The notes: a model not told the origin generated them from the letters alone. A stretch of 64,000 nt of DNA from Streptomyces sp. HUAS CB01 (GCF_030406905.1 NZ_CP129137.1:3271001-3335000); one strand, 5' to 3'. Positions 51,627 through 60,438 are shown, counted from the stretch's first letter. Program-made: numbers and translations.

Positions 51627-51680
51627 CCCTCGGGGCCGTTCACTCCGTACGGGTACGGACGGAGTGAACGGCCCCGAGGG
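51627..51680. terminator. Bidirectional terminator with a perfect 22-bp stem
   Basis: The arms at 51627-51648 and 51659-51680 are exact complements around a 10-nt loop. It lies between the convergent marR and MFS genes. Confidence 0.8.
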
Positions 51681-51749
51681 AGCGGCCCCCGCGCACCGTC
51701 GGCACCCAGCCTCAGCACGCGGCTCAGCGCTCGGCGCCACGGCGGCGTC

Positions 51750-51827
51750 TCACGACTCCGTGTCACGGGTCCGTGTCACGGCTCCATGCCACGACTCCAA
51801 GCCACGGGTCCGTGTCACGGCTCGGCG
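51750..51827. repeat. 13-bp tandem repeat, 6 units, nested in two 39-bp blocks
   Basis: Units of the form TCACGGGTCCGTG run end to end up to the stop codon of the MFS gene. Variants occur in the order GAC, GGG, GGC, GAC, GGG, GGC at the third to fifth variable bases, so the array is a duplicated 39-bp trimer. Confidence 0.75.
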
Positions 51828-53369
51828 TCAGTGCGCGATCACCGGGATCTTCACGTCGTCCTCGGAAGCCGCTCCGGAGGACGCCACGGTCGTGGAGCCG
51901 GGGCGCCCGGAGTTGATCAGTGTGAGGGCGATGACGGCCGAAGCCGCAAGGATGCCGACCGCCCACCAGATGGCGCTCGCGTAACCGTGCACGATGCCCT
52001 CCAGCTGGAGGAGCCGCTGCGCCTCGGCACCGGTCACGCCGGCCGCGTGGGCGGCGAGGTACGAGGTGGTCGCGGAGGCGGCGACGGTGTTGAGCAGGGC
52101 CGTGCCGATCGCGCCGCCCACCTGCTGCGAGGTGTTCACCATGGCGGAGGCGACTCCCGCGTCCCGCGCCTCGACGCCGTGCGTCGACAGCGACATCGCC
52201 GGCATGAAGGCCGTACCCATGCCGAGGCCGAGCAGCAGCTGCGCCGGGAGGATGAGGCCCGCGTACGAGGTGTCGACCTCCAGCTGGGTCAGCAGCAGCA
52301 TGCCCGTCGCGGCGACCAGGAAGCCGGGGCCCATGAGCAGCCGGGGCGGCACCCGGGTCATCAGCCGGGCGCCGATCTGGGTGGAGCCCGTGATCATGCC
52401 CGCGATCATCGGCAGGAAGGCGAAGCCCGTCCGCACCGGCGAGTAGCCCTTCACGATCTGCAGGTAGTAGGTGAGGAAGAGGAAGAGGCCGAACATCGCG
52501 ATGACGGCGAGCCCCAGGGAGAGGTAGACCCCGCCGCGGTTCCGCTCGGTGAGCACGCGCAGCGGCAGCAGCGGCGACGCCACCCTGGCCTCGACCGCGA
52601 CGAAGGCGGCGAGCAGTACGGCGGAGGCGACGAACAGCCCGACGGTCGTCGCGTCGGTCCAGCCGTGGGACTCGGCGCGGGTGAATCCGTAGACCAGCGC
52701 CACCAGGCCGAGGGTGGACAGGAGGACACCGGGGACGTCGAGCGGCGAGCGGTTGCGGCCGCCCGCGGGCTCGCGGATGACGAGCCAGGCGCCCACGGCG
52801 GCGACCACGGCGAAGGGGATGTTGACGTAGAACGTCCAGCGCCAGTCCAGGTACTCGGTGAGGAAGCCACCGAGGATCAGACCGACGGCGCCGCCGCCGC
52901 CGGCGATCGCACCGTAGACGCCGAAGGCCTTGGCCCGCTCCTTGGCGTCGGTGAACATCACGGCGAGCAGCGACAGGGCGGCCGGGGCGAGCAGCGCGCC
53001 GAAGGCGCCCTGGAGGGCGCGCGATCCGAGAAGCATGGCCTCACCGGTCGCGGCACCGCCGAGCGCGGACGCGGCGGCGAAGCCCGCCAGACCGACGACG
53101 AAGGTGCGCTTGCGCCCCCACAGGTCGGCTATGCGGCCGCCGAAGAGCAGCAGCCCGCCGAAGGCCAGGGCGTAGGCGGTGATGACCCACTGCCGGTTGC
53201 CGTCGGAGATGCCCAGGTCCTGCTGGGCGGAAGGGAGGGCGATGTTCACGATCGTCGCGTCGAGCACGACCATCAGCTGGGCGAGGGCGATGAAGACGAG
53301 CGCTCTCCAGCGGCTCGGATCGGGCCCGGTGGAGCCGTCGGGAAGGCGTGTCTCGGCGGTTTTCGACAT
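51828..53369 (-). CDS. MFS transporter, DHA2-type (EmrB/QacA) multidrug exporter
   Basis: This 513-aa exporter has 14 helices. Helix 1 reads LAQLMVVLDATIVNIALPS, motif A is GGRIADLWGRKRTFVVG, and AIAGGGGAVGLILGGFLTE is the motif-C equivalent. I start at the ATG at 53369 because AGGTGG lies 8 nt before it; a GTG at 53381 would add 4 residues without a good site. The TetR gene upstream on the same strand probably controls it. Short tandem repeats flank the gene on both sides. Confidence 0.92.
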   Translation of the reverse strand: MSKTAETRLPDGSTGPDPSRWRALVFIALAQLMVVLDATIVNIALPSAQQDLGISDGNRQWVITAYALAFGGLLLFGGRIADLWGRKRTFVVGLAGFAAASALGGAATGEAMLLGSRALQGAFGALLAPAALSLLAVMFTDAKERAKAFGVYGAIAGGGGAVGLILGGFLTEYLDWRWTFYVNIPFAVVAAVGAWLVIREPAGGRNRSPLDVPGVLLSTLGLVALVYGFTRAESHGWTDATTVGLFVASAVLLAAFVAVEARVASPLLPLRVLTERNRGGVYLSLGLAVIAMFGLFLFLTYYLQIVKGYSPVRTGFAFLPMIAGMITGSTQIGARLMTRVPPRLLMGPGFLVAATGMLLLTQLEVDTSYAGLILPAQLLLGLGMGTAFMPAMSLSTHGVEARDAGVASAMVNTSQQVGGAIGTALLNTVAASATTSYLAAHAAGVTGAEAQRLLQLEGIVHGYASAIWWAVGILAASAVIALTLINSGRPGSTTVASSGAASEDDVKIPVIAH

Positions 53370-53516
53370 GGAGGTAGCCACCTAGGTGTGCGAAGCGGAG
53401 AAGACGAAGAGAAGGAAGGAAGGAGTGGAACGACGGTGAGGCGGCGACGCGGCCGGCTCCGGCAGCCCTCGCCCCCTTCAGCGGACGGTCAGGGGGTCAC
53501 GAGGCAACGAGTTCAC

Positions 53517-53569
53517 GAGTCGCACGGGTCGCACGGGTCGCACGGGTCACGTGAGTTCACGGGTCGCAC
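53517..53569. repeat. 9-bp iterated repeat upstream of the MFS gene
   Basis: GGGTCGCAC occurs at 53526, 53535 and 53561, with GAGTCGCAC at 53517 and a partial GGGTCAC at 53544. The surrounding 120 bp is full of further (T)CACGA/G steps. It fills the spacer between the tetR stop and the MFS start. Confidence 0.6.
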
Positions 53570-53649
53570 GCGTCCACGTATTCACGAACGCATCACGAGC
53601 ACATGAAGTAACGAGGACACCGAGTCACGAGGACGCGAAGTCATCCGTC

Positions 53650-54300
53650 TCACGGCGAGCGCCTCAGATCCTCCAAGGTCACGGCCGTACCCGGCAGTTC
53701 GGAGCGCGCCGGCGCTTCGAGACCGTCGAGGAACAGCTGCAGATGGCGGTGCGTGAACTGGTCGATGGACAGGCAGGCGGTGCCCGGGAGCGGCCGGGTG
53801 AGCTGGGAGAGCATGACCATCAGATCCCCGACCGCGACGTCGGCGCGCAGCCTGCCCGCCTCGTGAGCCTCGTCGACGAGCGTCTGGACGGCCCCTTCGA
53901 GCCGGTCGCGCTGGGCGACCAGGTCGGGATGGTCCTTGTCGAAGTCGCCACTGAGCAGCGGGCAGAGGGCCGCGACCCGCTCGTCGGCGGCCGCGTGGGT
54001 GAAGCGGCTGAGCGCGGCGAAGGGATCCGCCTCCGTCACGGCCGCCTCCTCGGCGCGCTCGGCGGTGCGCCGGAGGACGGACAGGACCACCTCGTGGACG
54101 AGGGTGGAACGGTCCGGGAAGTTCCGGTACAGGGTCGCGTTGCCGACGCCGGCGCGTCGGGCGATCTCGTCGAGCGGCACCTCGGGGCCGAACTCGACGA
54201 ACATCTCCCGGGCCGCCGTCACGATCCGCTCCCGGTTGCGCAGGGCGTCCGCCCGCGGCCGGGTGGCGCGGCGCGCCGCGGTGTCGGTGGCGGGGCTCAC
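53650..54300 (-). CDS. TetR/AcrR family transcriptional regulator
   Basis: This 216-aa regulator has the TetR helix-turn-helix IARRAGVGNATLYRNFPDRSTLV at about residues 46-68 and a TetR C-terminal domain of the SACE_7040-like type (LCPLLSGDFDKDHPDLV, LLAD-type helices). The GTG at 54300 gives MSPATDTAARR. It precedes the DHA2 exporter. Two copies of one palindrome at 54374-54431 lie upstream of its start, so autorepression and drug-induced release of the exporter is the expected logic. Confidence 0.92.
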   Translation of the reverse strand: MSPATDTAARRATRPRADALRNRERIVTAAREMFVEFGPEVPLDEIARRAGVGNATLYRNFPDRSTLVHEVVLSVLRRTAERAEEAAVTEADPFAALSRFTHAAADERVAALCPLLSGDFDKDHPDLVAQRDRLEGAVQTLVDEAHEAGRLRADVAVGDLMVMLSQLTRPLPGTACLSIDQFTHRHLQLFLDGLEAPARSELPGTAVTLEDLRRSP

Positions 54301-54373
54301 GGCTCCACGTCCTCTCGGTCGACTGGGTGACACGGCCCCTGACTGCGGCCGCGTTCCGGTGCCCGCCGGGAAC

Positions 54374-54431
54374 CGGGGAACGCCTCCCCGTTTCCTGCGG
54401 ACATCCACGGCAAACGGGGAACCAGTCCCCG
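54374..54431. promoter_or_regulatory. Twin TetR operators upstream of tetR
   Basis: CGGGGA-N5-TCCCCG occurs twice, at 54374-54390 and 54415-54431, with centres 41 bp apart. The flanks also match (AAC before and TT after each dyad). The region lies 74-131 nt upstream of the tetR start. Confidence 0.65.
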
Positions 54432-54459
54432 GTTATTTCCCGTACCCCGAATGACCCAA

Positions 54460-54475
54460 TGTGATCTGAATCACG
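54460..54475. promoter_or_regulatory. CRP-like site upstream of the M6 peptidase gene
   Basis: TGTGA-TCTGAA-TCACG contains the perfect dyad GTGAT-N4-ATCAC, a near match to a CRP/FNR-family box. It is 129 nt upstream of the peptidase ATG. Functional meaning is uncertain. Confidence 0.4.
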
Positions 54476-54603
54476 CTGCCGTTCCGGCGTGTCCCACGAT
54501 CGGACCTCCCGGCGCGCGCCCCGTCACACCTCCGAACAGGCTGAACAGCACGAGCGCAGCCCGGGCCCGGCCGGCTGCCGCCGAGCCGAAGGCGGACGAC
54601 CGC

Positions 54604-55872
54604 ATGCAGCAGACCCGCCGACGGATACGCAGACCCGGCACGCTCGGCGCCCTCGCCGTCATCACCCTCGCCACCCTCACCTCGGCGAGCTCGATGCTCC
54701 CCGGCGGCTCGCGGAACACAGCGGGCCCCGTCGCCACGGCAGAGGAATCGGCGCTCGAACCGTGCCGTCTCACCTCCACGACCGGCGTCCAGATGTCCGA
54801 GGGCGTTCCGACCCCGTCCGGGTACGTGCGCTCCACGGGCGAGATCCGCGCCCTCAACCTGATGATCGACTTCCCCGACGCGGAGGGGGCGGGCTCCGCC
54901 CTGGACCGGTTCGCGGAGTTCTTCCCGCAGACCGAGCAGTGGTTCGCCACCAGCTCCTACGGGAGGCTCGTCTACCGGCCCGAGACGCCACTGCCGGGGT
55001 GGCTGCGGATGCCGATGGCGTTCAGCGCGTACGGGATCGACCGCGGTTCACCGTACGAGCCGGGCTACCGCCAGCTCGTGCAGGACATCGTGGCCGCCAC
55101 CGACCACCGGGTGGACTTCAGCTCGTACGACCTGGTCAACGTCCTGGTCACACCCAACGCCGGGCCGTCCGCGCTGGACACCGTGCTGTCGGTGACGTTC
55201 TCGGGCAACCACGAGGCGCCGTACGCGGACGGGGTGCCGCTCGCCAACACGAGCTTCGTCTACAGCCGCCAGGACGACGGCTCGGGCAGCTACTCCGAGA
55301 CGGGTTACCGGGTGCTGCCGCACGAGAACGGCCATGTGTTCGGCCTGCCCGACCTCTACACGGCCGAGGGCGGCGGGGCGGTCGGCCACTGGGACATCAT
55401 GTCCGAGGACTGGGGGGCGAACAACGACCTCCTCGGCTGGCACAAGTGGAAACTGGGCTGGCTCGACAACAGCCAGATCCAGTGCGCCGCCGCGACCGGC
55501 AGCAGCGAGTACAACCTGACCCCGCTGGCCCTCAAGGGCGGCCGCAAGCTGGTGGTCGTCCCGCTGGACTCCGAGTCCGGCTACGCCATGGAGGTCCGTA
55601 CCCGGGCCGGCAACGACGAGGCCGTCTGCAAACCCGGCGTCCTCGTCTACCACGTCAAGACCGACGTCGACACGGGCCAGGGGCCGGTCGCCGTCGCCGA
55701 CAGCGACAAGAACAGCGGGGGCTGCACCCGCCGGCCCAATGTGCACGCGGAGCTGTCGGACGCCCCGTACCGGCCGGGCGAGACGTTCGTCGACCAGAAG
55801 CACAGGGTCCGCATCACGGTGCTCTCGGAGAACGCGAACGGGACCTACCGGGTGCGGATCACCCGTACCTGA
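54604..55872 (+). CDS. Secreted M6 family metallopeptidase (immune inhibitor A-like)
   Basis: This 422-aa exported zinc protease has a signal peptide (RRRIRRPGTLGALAVITLATLTSASS), a short linker, and the M6 domain with HENGHVFGLPD: the zinc-binding HExGH is His240, Glu241 and His244. DIMSEDWGANND and LLGWHKWKLGW are further M6 hallmarks. Three cysteines near the C-terminus may form a disulfide. The ATG at 54604 is chosen because AAGGCGG lies upstream and it starts the signal peptide; the open frame extends 51 codons further without signal-like features. Confidence 0.9.
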   Translation: MQQTRRRIRRPGTLGALAVITLATLTSASSMLPGGSRNTAGPVATAEESALEPCRLTSTTGVQMSEGVPTPSGYVRSTGEIRALNLMIDFPDAEGAGSALDRFAEFFPQTEQWFATSSYGRLVYRPETPLPGWLRMPMAFSAYGIDRGSPYEPGYRQLVQDIVAATDHRVDFSSYDLVNVLVTPNAGPSALDTVLSVTFSGNHEAPYADGVPLANTSFVYSRQDDGSGSYSETGYRVLPHENGHVFGLPDLYTAEGGGAVGHWDIMSEDWGANNDLLGWHKWKLGWLDNSQIQCAAATGSSEYNLTPLALKGGRKLVVVPLDSESGYAMEVRTRAGNDEAVCKPGVLVYHVKTDVDTGQGPVAVADSDKNSGGCTRRPNVHAELSDAPYRPGETFVDQKHRVRITVLSENANGTYRVRITRT

Positions 55873-56060
55873 CCTCGCGAGCACCCCGGCACGGCCCGGG
55901 TGACCACCCCCGCGGCATCCGCCCTCCCGCGGGTCGGCGCGACCACCGCCACGACCCTGGGGCGGCCCGCCGTCATCTCCGGACCGCGCGCCTCATCCGC
56001 CCCGTACGCCACGTTCGCCGCACGAACGCCACACCGTCCCCGTACGCGCGTCGGCGCGGC

Positions 56061-57752
56061 TCACCCCCGGCTGCTGCTCCCGGCCTGCCGCGTCAGCCGC
56101 CCGCGCAGCTCCCGCTTGAGGATCTTCCCCGTGGGGTTGCGGGGAAGTGGTTCCTCCCGTACGAGCACGTGGGCGGGGACCTTGAACGGGGCGAGCGTCC
56201 GCCCGACGTGCGCCCGGAGCTCGTCGGCCGTGACCGCGGCGCCCGGGCCGAGCTGGACCACGGCCGCCACCTCCTCACCGAGGACGGGGTGCGGCACGCC
56301 CAGCACGGCGGCGTCGACCACCGCGGGGTGCTCGTGCAGAGCGGCCTCGACCTCCACGCAGTACACGTTCTCGCCGCCACGGACGACCATGTCCTTCAGC
56401 CGGTCGACGATCGAGACCCGGCCGTCCCGCAGGGTCGCGAGGTCGCCGGTCATGAACCAGCCGTCCGCCGTGAAGGCCTCCGCCGTGGCGTCCTCGTCCC
56501 GCCAGTAGCCGCGCACCAGGGACTGGCCGCGCAGCCACAGCTCGCCGACCTCCCCGTCCGGGAGCGGTCCGCCGTCCGGACCGGCGATCCGCGCCTCGAC
56601 GGCCGGGGTGGGTCGGCCGACGCTGTCCGGGAACTCCCGGTACGCGGCACCGAAGTTGGCCGTCACGCCGCCGCAGGTCTCGGTCAGGCCGTAGCCGTTG
56701 CGGGGCTCCACGCGCTCGCCGAAGCGCGCGGTGAGCCGGGCGACCAGACCGGGCGGGGCGGCCGCGCCACCGGTGTTGAGATGGGTGAGGCTCGGCAGCG
56801 GGCTCCCGTTCCGCTCGGCGGCGTCCAGCAACTGGAGCGCGGTGGTCGGCACTCCGGAGTAGTGGGTGACGCCGTGCCGGTCGATCAGCGCCGGGGCCTG
56901 CTCGGCGTCCCATTTGCGCATGAGGACGAGCGTGCCGCCGACCGCCATCACCGAGTAGACCGTGGTGAACGCGGCCACGTGGAAGAACGGGAAGGTCATG
57001 AGGCTCACCGGCGCCGGCCCCTGCCCGGGGAGGACGCCCCTGGCGAGGGCGGACGCGGCGGCCGTGTAGCGGGGGTTCATCGCTGCGCCCGCCTGGGCGA
57101 GCTGGGTGGCGACGGCCCCCTTGGGCCGGCCCGTCGTGCCGGAGGTGTAGATGATCGTGGCGTCGTCCTCGGGGCGCACGTCCACGTCCGGCGGCGCGGT
57201 GCCCGGGTCCGGTACGGGCAGGTCCCCGTAGCGCTCGACGCCCGGGGCCGGCTCGCCCGCACCCTCACCGGTCGGCCCCTCGTCGTGGAAGACCACCACG
57301 GGGACCCGGTGGCGTGACGCCCACGCCCGGACCCTGGGCAGCCGCTCGCCGTCGACGAGCAGCACCCCGGGCTCGCAGTCGTCGAGTGCGTACGTGAACT
57401 CCTCCTCGGTCCACCACGCGTTCAGCGGAACCGACACCAGTCCGGCCAACTGCGTCGCCCAGAAGGCGATCTGCCACTCGGGGTGGTTGCGCATCCCGAC
57501 GACGGCGCGGTCGCCGGGACGGAGTCCGTGCACCTCGACGAGACGGTTCGCCAGCGCGGAGGCGGCCGCGAAGAACTCCCCGTACGTGTACGTGCCGGTC
57601 TCCGCGACCAGGAACGGCCGGTCCCCGAACGCCCAGGTGGCCTCGACGAACTCACGCAGCGTGCGCGGGCCCGACACGTACACCCCGCCGTCGACCGCGA
57701 ACGGGGCGCCCGGCGCCGTGAGACGGTCCGAAGGGTCCCCGGAGAACGGCAT
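56061..57752 (-). CDS. Acyl-CoA synthetase (AMP-binding, class I adenylate-forming)
   Basis: This 563-aa ligase activates a carboxylic acid to its acyl-AMP and then acyl-CoA. Motifs in order: A3 IIYTSGTTGRPKGAV near residue 195, LNTGGAAAP, A5 NGYGLTETCGGV, A7 GWFMTGDL, A8 RLKDMVVRGGENVYCVEVE, and the catalytic lysine in PTGKILKRELR near the C-terminus. The type resembles medium/long-chain fatty acid or hydroxycinnamate ligases. The ATG at 57752 follows GGGAGG. No pathway genes lie beside it. Confidence 0.93.
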   Translation of the reverse strand: MPFSGDPSDRLTAPGAPFAVDGGVYVSGPRTLREFVEATWAFGDRPFLVAETGTYTYGEFFAAASALANRLVEVHGLRPGDRAVVGMRNHPEWQIAFWATQLAGLVSVPLNAWWTEEEFTYALDDCEPGVLLVDGERLPRVRAWASRHRVPVVVFHDEGPTGEGAGEPAPGVERYGDLPVPDPGTAPPDVDVRPEDDATIIYTSGTTGRPKGAVATQLAQAGAAMNPRYTAAASALARGVLPGQGPAPVSLMTFPFFHVAAFTTVYSVMAVGGTLVLMRKWDAEQAPALIDRHGVTHYSGVPTTALQLLDAAERNGSPLPSLTHLNTGGAAAPPGLVARLTARFGERVEPRNGYGLTETCGGVTANFGAAYREFPDSVGRPTPAVEARIAGPDGGPLPDGEVGELWLRGQSLVRGYWRDEDATAEAFTADGWFMTGDLATLRDGRVSIVDRLKDMVVRGGENVYCVEVEAALHEHPAVVDAAVLGVPHPVLGEEVAAVVQLGPGAAVTADELRAHVGRTLAPFKVPAHVLVREEPLPRNPTGKILKRELRGRLTRQAGSSSRG

Positions 57753-58096
57753 GTACGGTCCCTCCCCAAGCGCCTGCTCAGCTCGCGGGCCGACGCTATG
57801 CCGCGCCCCGCGACCCGTCAAGGCAGGCCCGCCCCGCGCCGGGACGCCCGTACCGGCCGGTGCCCCGTCCGTCCTCGCCCCGCCCACCTGCGGTGACGTC
57901 GATCACCCACACCTCGGCGTCCTCGTACGGCCCCGCACGACGAGGCCCGCCGACAGCTCCGCAGGGGCGCGGTCAGGGCGACGGGCACCGGGGCGGCGAT
58001 CACCATTCCCCCGCACGAAGGACTGACGTTTCATCAACTCCTGCCGTTAGCTTGTCCCTTGCATCCGGACAGGCCGACCGACCTGGAGACGAACCC
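57753..58096. other. 344-bp divergent promoter region
   Basis: It lies between the divergent acyl-CoA synthetase and methyltransferase genes. A TAGCTT element near 58047 could drive the methyltransferase and a minus-strand TAGCGT near 57795 the synthetase. No gene seen. Confidence 0.45.
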
Positions 58097-58915
58097 GTGA
58101 CCGAGCCCCCGGCAGGCCCCGAAGTCCTGCGCGACAGGGTCAACACCGCACAGCCGCACACCGCCCGCATCTGGAACTACTGGCTGGGCGGCAAGGACAA
58201 CTACGAGATCGACCGCGAGACCGGGGACCAGATCCGCACACTCCACCCGGGCATCGGCGACTACGCCCTCGCGGACCGGCAGTTCCTCGGCCGCGCCGTG
58301 AGCCACCTGGTGAGCGAACGCGGCATACGCCAGTTCCTCGACATCGGCACCGGGCTCCCCACCGCCGGCAACACCCACGAGGTCGCCCAGCGGCTGGCCC
58401 CGGAGTCCCGCGTCGTCTACGTCGACAACGACCCGCTGGTGCTCGCGCACGCGCGCGCCCTGCTCACCAGCACCCCCGAGGGCAGCACGGACTACCTCGA
58501 CGAGGACCTGCGCAACGTCGACAGCATCCTGGAGCACGCGGCGAAGACCCTTGACCTCAGCCGCCCGGTCGCGCTCATGCTGCTCGGCGTCGTCATCTTC
58601 ATCGGCGACCACGAGGACCCCCACGGCCTGGTCCGACGCCTCATGGACGCCCTGCCGCAGGGCAGCCATCTGGTGCTCTCCCACACGATCACCAGCCCCG
58701 CCATGCCGGACGTCGACGAGGCGGTCGCCTTCTGGAACGAACACGGCACCCCGAGACTCACCCAGCGCACCCCGGCCGACGTCACCCGCTTCTTCGACGG
58801 CCTGGACCTCCTGGAGCCGGGCGTCGTCTCCTGCAACCACTGGCGCCCGGACGGGGCCGACGAGCCGCTGCCGGACGAGGTGGCGATGTACGGCGGGGTG
58901 GGCCGGAAGGCCTGA
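58097..58915 (+). CDS. SAM-dependent methyltransferase, DUF574 / Methyltransf_19 family
   Basis: This 272-aa protein belongs to a family greatly expanded in Streptomyces. The signature NTAQPHTARIWNYWLGGKDNYEIDRETGD is at residues 16-44, followed by the SAM-binding FLDIGTGLPTAGNTHEVAQ and VVYVDNDPLVLAHARALL. No member of this family has a role I can name with certainty. The GTG at 58097 has GGAG about 9 nt upstream. It is divergent from the acyl-CoA synthetase. Confidence 0.92.
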   Translation: MTEPPAGPEVLRDRVNTAQPHTARIWNYWLGGKDNYEIDRETGDQIRTLHPGIGDYALADRQFLGRAVSHLVSERGIRQFLDIGTGLPTAGNTHEVAQRLAPESRVVYVDNDPLVLAHARALLTSTPEGSTDYLDEDLRNVDSILEHAAKTLDLSRPVALMLLGVVIFIGDHEDPHGLVRRLMDALPQGSHLVLSHTITSPAMPDVDEAVAFWNEHGTPRLTQRTPADVTRFFDGLDLLEPGVVSCNHWRPDGADEPLPDEVAMYGGVGRKA

Positions 58916-59002
58916 CCGGCACCGGGGTTCCCTCACCCGAAGCCGGCCCCACTCCACCCCGCACCGACCCCGTACACCCCCTGAACAGGCGAAACGTGAA
59001 TC

Positions 59003-59033
59003 TTGCCGGGCGGCTGCCGGGATCCGCTAGGCT
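59003..59033 (+). promoter_or_regulatory. Promoter of tRNA-Arg
   Basis: TTGCCG (59003-59008) and TAGGCT (59028-59033) are separated by 19 bp. The -10 ends 26 nt before the tRNA. The spacer is a little long. Confidence 0.5.
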
Positions 59034-59059
59034 AGACGCCGGATCTCACGGAGATCCAC

Positions 59060-59132
59060 GCCTTCGTAGCTCAGGGGATAGAGCACCGCTCTCCTAAAGC
59101 GGGTGTCGCAGGTTCGAATCCTGCCGGGGGCA
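59060..59132 (+). tRNA. tRNA-Arg (anticodon CCT)
   Basis: Cloverleaf: acceptor GCCTTCG/CGGGGGC, D arm with AGCTCAGGGGATAGAGC, anticodon stem CCGCT/AGCGG with loop CTCCTAA (anticodon CCT, reading AGG), and T arm GCAGG/CCTGC with TTCGAAT. No CCA encoded. AGG is a rare codon here. tRNA genes of this kind are frequent integration sites, and the sequence character changes right after it. Confidence 0.97.
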
Positions 59133-59151
59133 CAGCGCATTACATCGCTGA

Positions 59152-59170
59152 CCTGGGTTTCCTCCCCAGG
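59152..59170 (+). terminator. Possible tRNA-Arg terminator
   Basis: A 6-bp stem CCTGGG/CCCAGG has a TTTCCTC loop, 19 nt after the tRNA end. Confidence 0.45.
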
Positions 59171-59178
59171 GAGGCGCT

Positions 59179-59439
59179 CTATTCGGCCTCGGACTCCTCG
59201 TCCGGGGCCGTTTGTGTGAGCGGTGCGTGAGCGGACGGGGAGTTGATCTCCCGAATATCGCCCAACGCATCAGCATCATCCGGCGCGGACACCGGGTCGG
59301 GCTTCTTCGCCTCGTCGGACTCTGGCTCCGCTTCGGGAGCGGTGTTCTCGGAGGTGGTGCGGGCACGCGGTACGAGCCGGGCTGCGGCCTCGGCGATCGC
59401 CAGATCCGCCTCGGGCAGCAGGCTCGGTGGATCCGGGTT
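59179..59439 (-). pseudogene. Truncated C-terminal reading frame of unknown gene
   Basis: On the minus strand a frame of about 86 codons runs from directly after the acyl carrier protein stop to a TAG at 59179, with no start codon of its own. It reads LLPEADLAIAEAAARLVPRA and then an acidic Pro/Glu/Asp tail ending DEESEAE. Codon use looks real. It resembles the tail of a protein carried on an integrating element, but I cannot name it. It lies between tRNA-Arg and the biosynthetic cassette and may mark an island boundary. Confidence 0.5.
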
Positions 59440-59736
59440 TTAGTACTCGACTTCGCGGAGCCGCTCTGGGCGCACCTTGGACTCCACGAAGGCCGCGAGC
59501 CGGCCGAGGGTGTCGAAGGTGTCACCGACGATCTCCATCTCGATCTCGATCCCGAACCGTTTCTGCAATGCGACGATGAGCTTGACGACGGTGAGCGAGT
59601 CGAGCTCAGGAAGACTGCCGTACAGTCCCGTCTCCGGCCCGAGGTCATCGGCCTGGTCCTCGATGTCCAGCGTGACCACCACGACGGCCTTGACGTCCTC
59701 GAAGATCGCCTGCGAAATCTCTGGCGAGCGAGTCAT
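59440..59736 (-). CDS. Acyl carrier protein
   Basis: This 98-aa carrier protein has the phosphopantetheine site at Ser47 in LPELDSLTVVKLI. That form of the motif (ELDS-x-xVV) is like the carrier proteins that accompany exosortase-A-type ligase/decarboxylase sets. The rest is the usual helical bundle (RFGIEIEMEIVGDTFDTLGRLAAFVE). The ATG at 59736 follows AGGAG by 7 nt. It is the last gene of a minus-strand cassette with a decarboxylase remnant and an acyl-AMP ligase, the likely loading partner. Confidence 0.9.
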   Translation of the reverse strand: MTRSPEISQAIFEDVKAVVVVTLDIEDQADDLGPETGLYGSLPELDSLTVVKLIVALQKRFGIEIEMEIVGDTFDTLGRLAAFVESKVRPERLREVEY

Positions 59737-59779
59737 ATGGCTTCTCCTCATCGGTCGTGCAGACCCGGCGGCCTGCGAT

Positions 59780-60438
59780 CTACACCAACACCTCCGTCGG
59801 TGTCGGATGCCCGAGGAACGCTGTGGGACTGGCCGTCATCCCGTAGGCGCGGGCCTGAAAGACCGCCACAAGGTCGCCGATCTCGCCACGCGGGAGGCAG
59901 ACATCACGTGCGAGCCGCCGCCGAGGCGCACGCCCGAGCCCTTGACCTGGAAGTCGGGGTTGACGCGGACCGCGACGCGGGGCCGCACACCCAGCCACTC
60001 CCCGATGGCCGCCACCCGCAACGCTTCAGTCTCCGATTCGAGGCTGATCGTCACCCTGGCCGCCACGGCGCGACTCAGCTCCGCAGGAGTCTTGCCTGGT
60101 TCTGCGAAGCTCACTCGGTCAGCGGCGAACGGCGTGTCCAGCGCGACAGCCTTCTCGCCTGCCGATGCAACATCGAAGCCGTCGACCTGCCTGCTGAAGT
60201 GCTGCACCCCGGCGGGCATCGGATCGGCCTTGACCGCGTGTCTGAGGTGGATGCCGTCCGGCAGGGCGCGGCGCAGTTCCTCGACACGCCGGGTGAGGCC
60301 GGTGCGCTCGTAGGTGAAGAACGGGGTGGCACCGGCGCGCTCAGCGAGCAACCCCACCGGAAGGCCGCCGATGCGGAGCATGCCGTCGGCGATCGCGAAC
60401 CGGCTGATCGTGGGGTGCGCGTAGGCGCCTGCGGTCAT
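59780..60438 (-). pseudogene. PLP-dependent decarboxylase (Orn/DAP/Arg family), internally deleted
   Basis: The first 175 residues match a group IV decarboxylase: FFTYERTGLTRRVEEL, the cofactor lysine Lys70 in HAVKADPMP, and PDFQVKGSGVRLGGG. The frame then runs into unrelated residues and stops. In the next frame the true C-terminus follows at once (ARDVCLPRGEIGDLVAVFQ, then GHPTPTEVLV, ending at 59780). About 190 central codons, with the dimer and substrate residues, are missing and the join is out of frame. The start overlaps the ligase stop by ATGA. The product cannot be active. Confidence 0.85.

Noticed and set aside
59836..60438. A complete 200-aa decarboxylase
   Set aside because: The frame ends in residues unrelated to the family while the true C-terminus follows in another frame, so the gene is broken rather than short.
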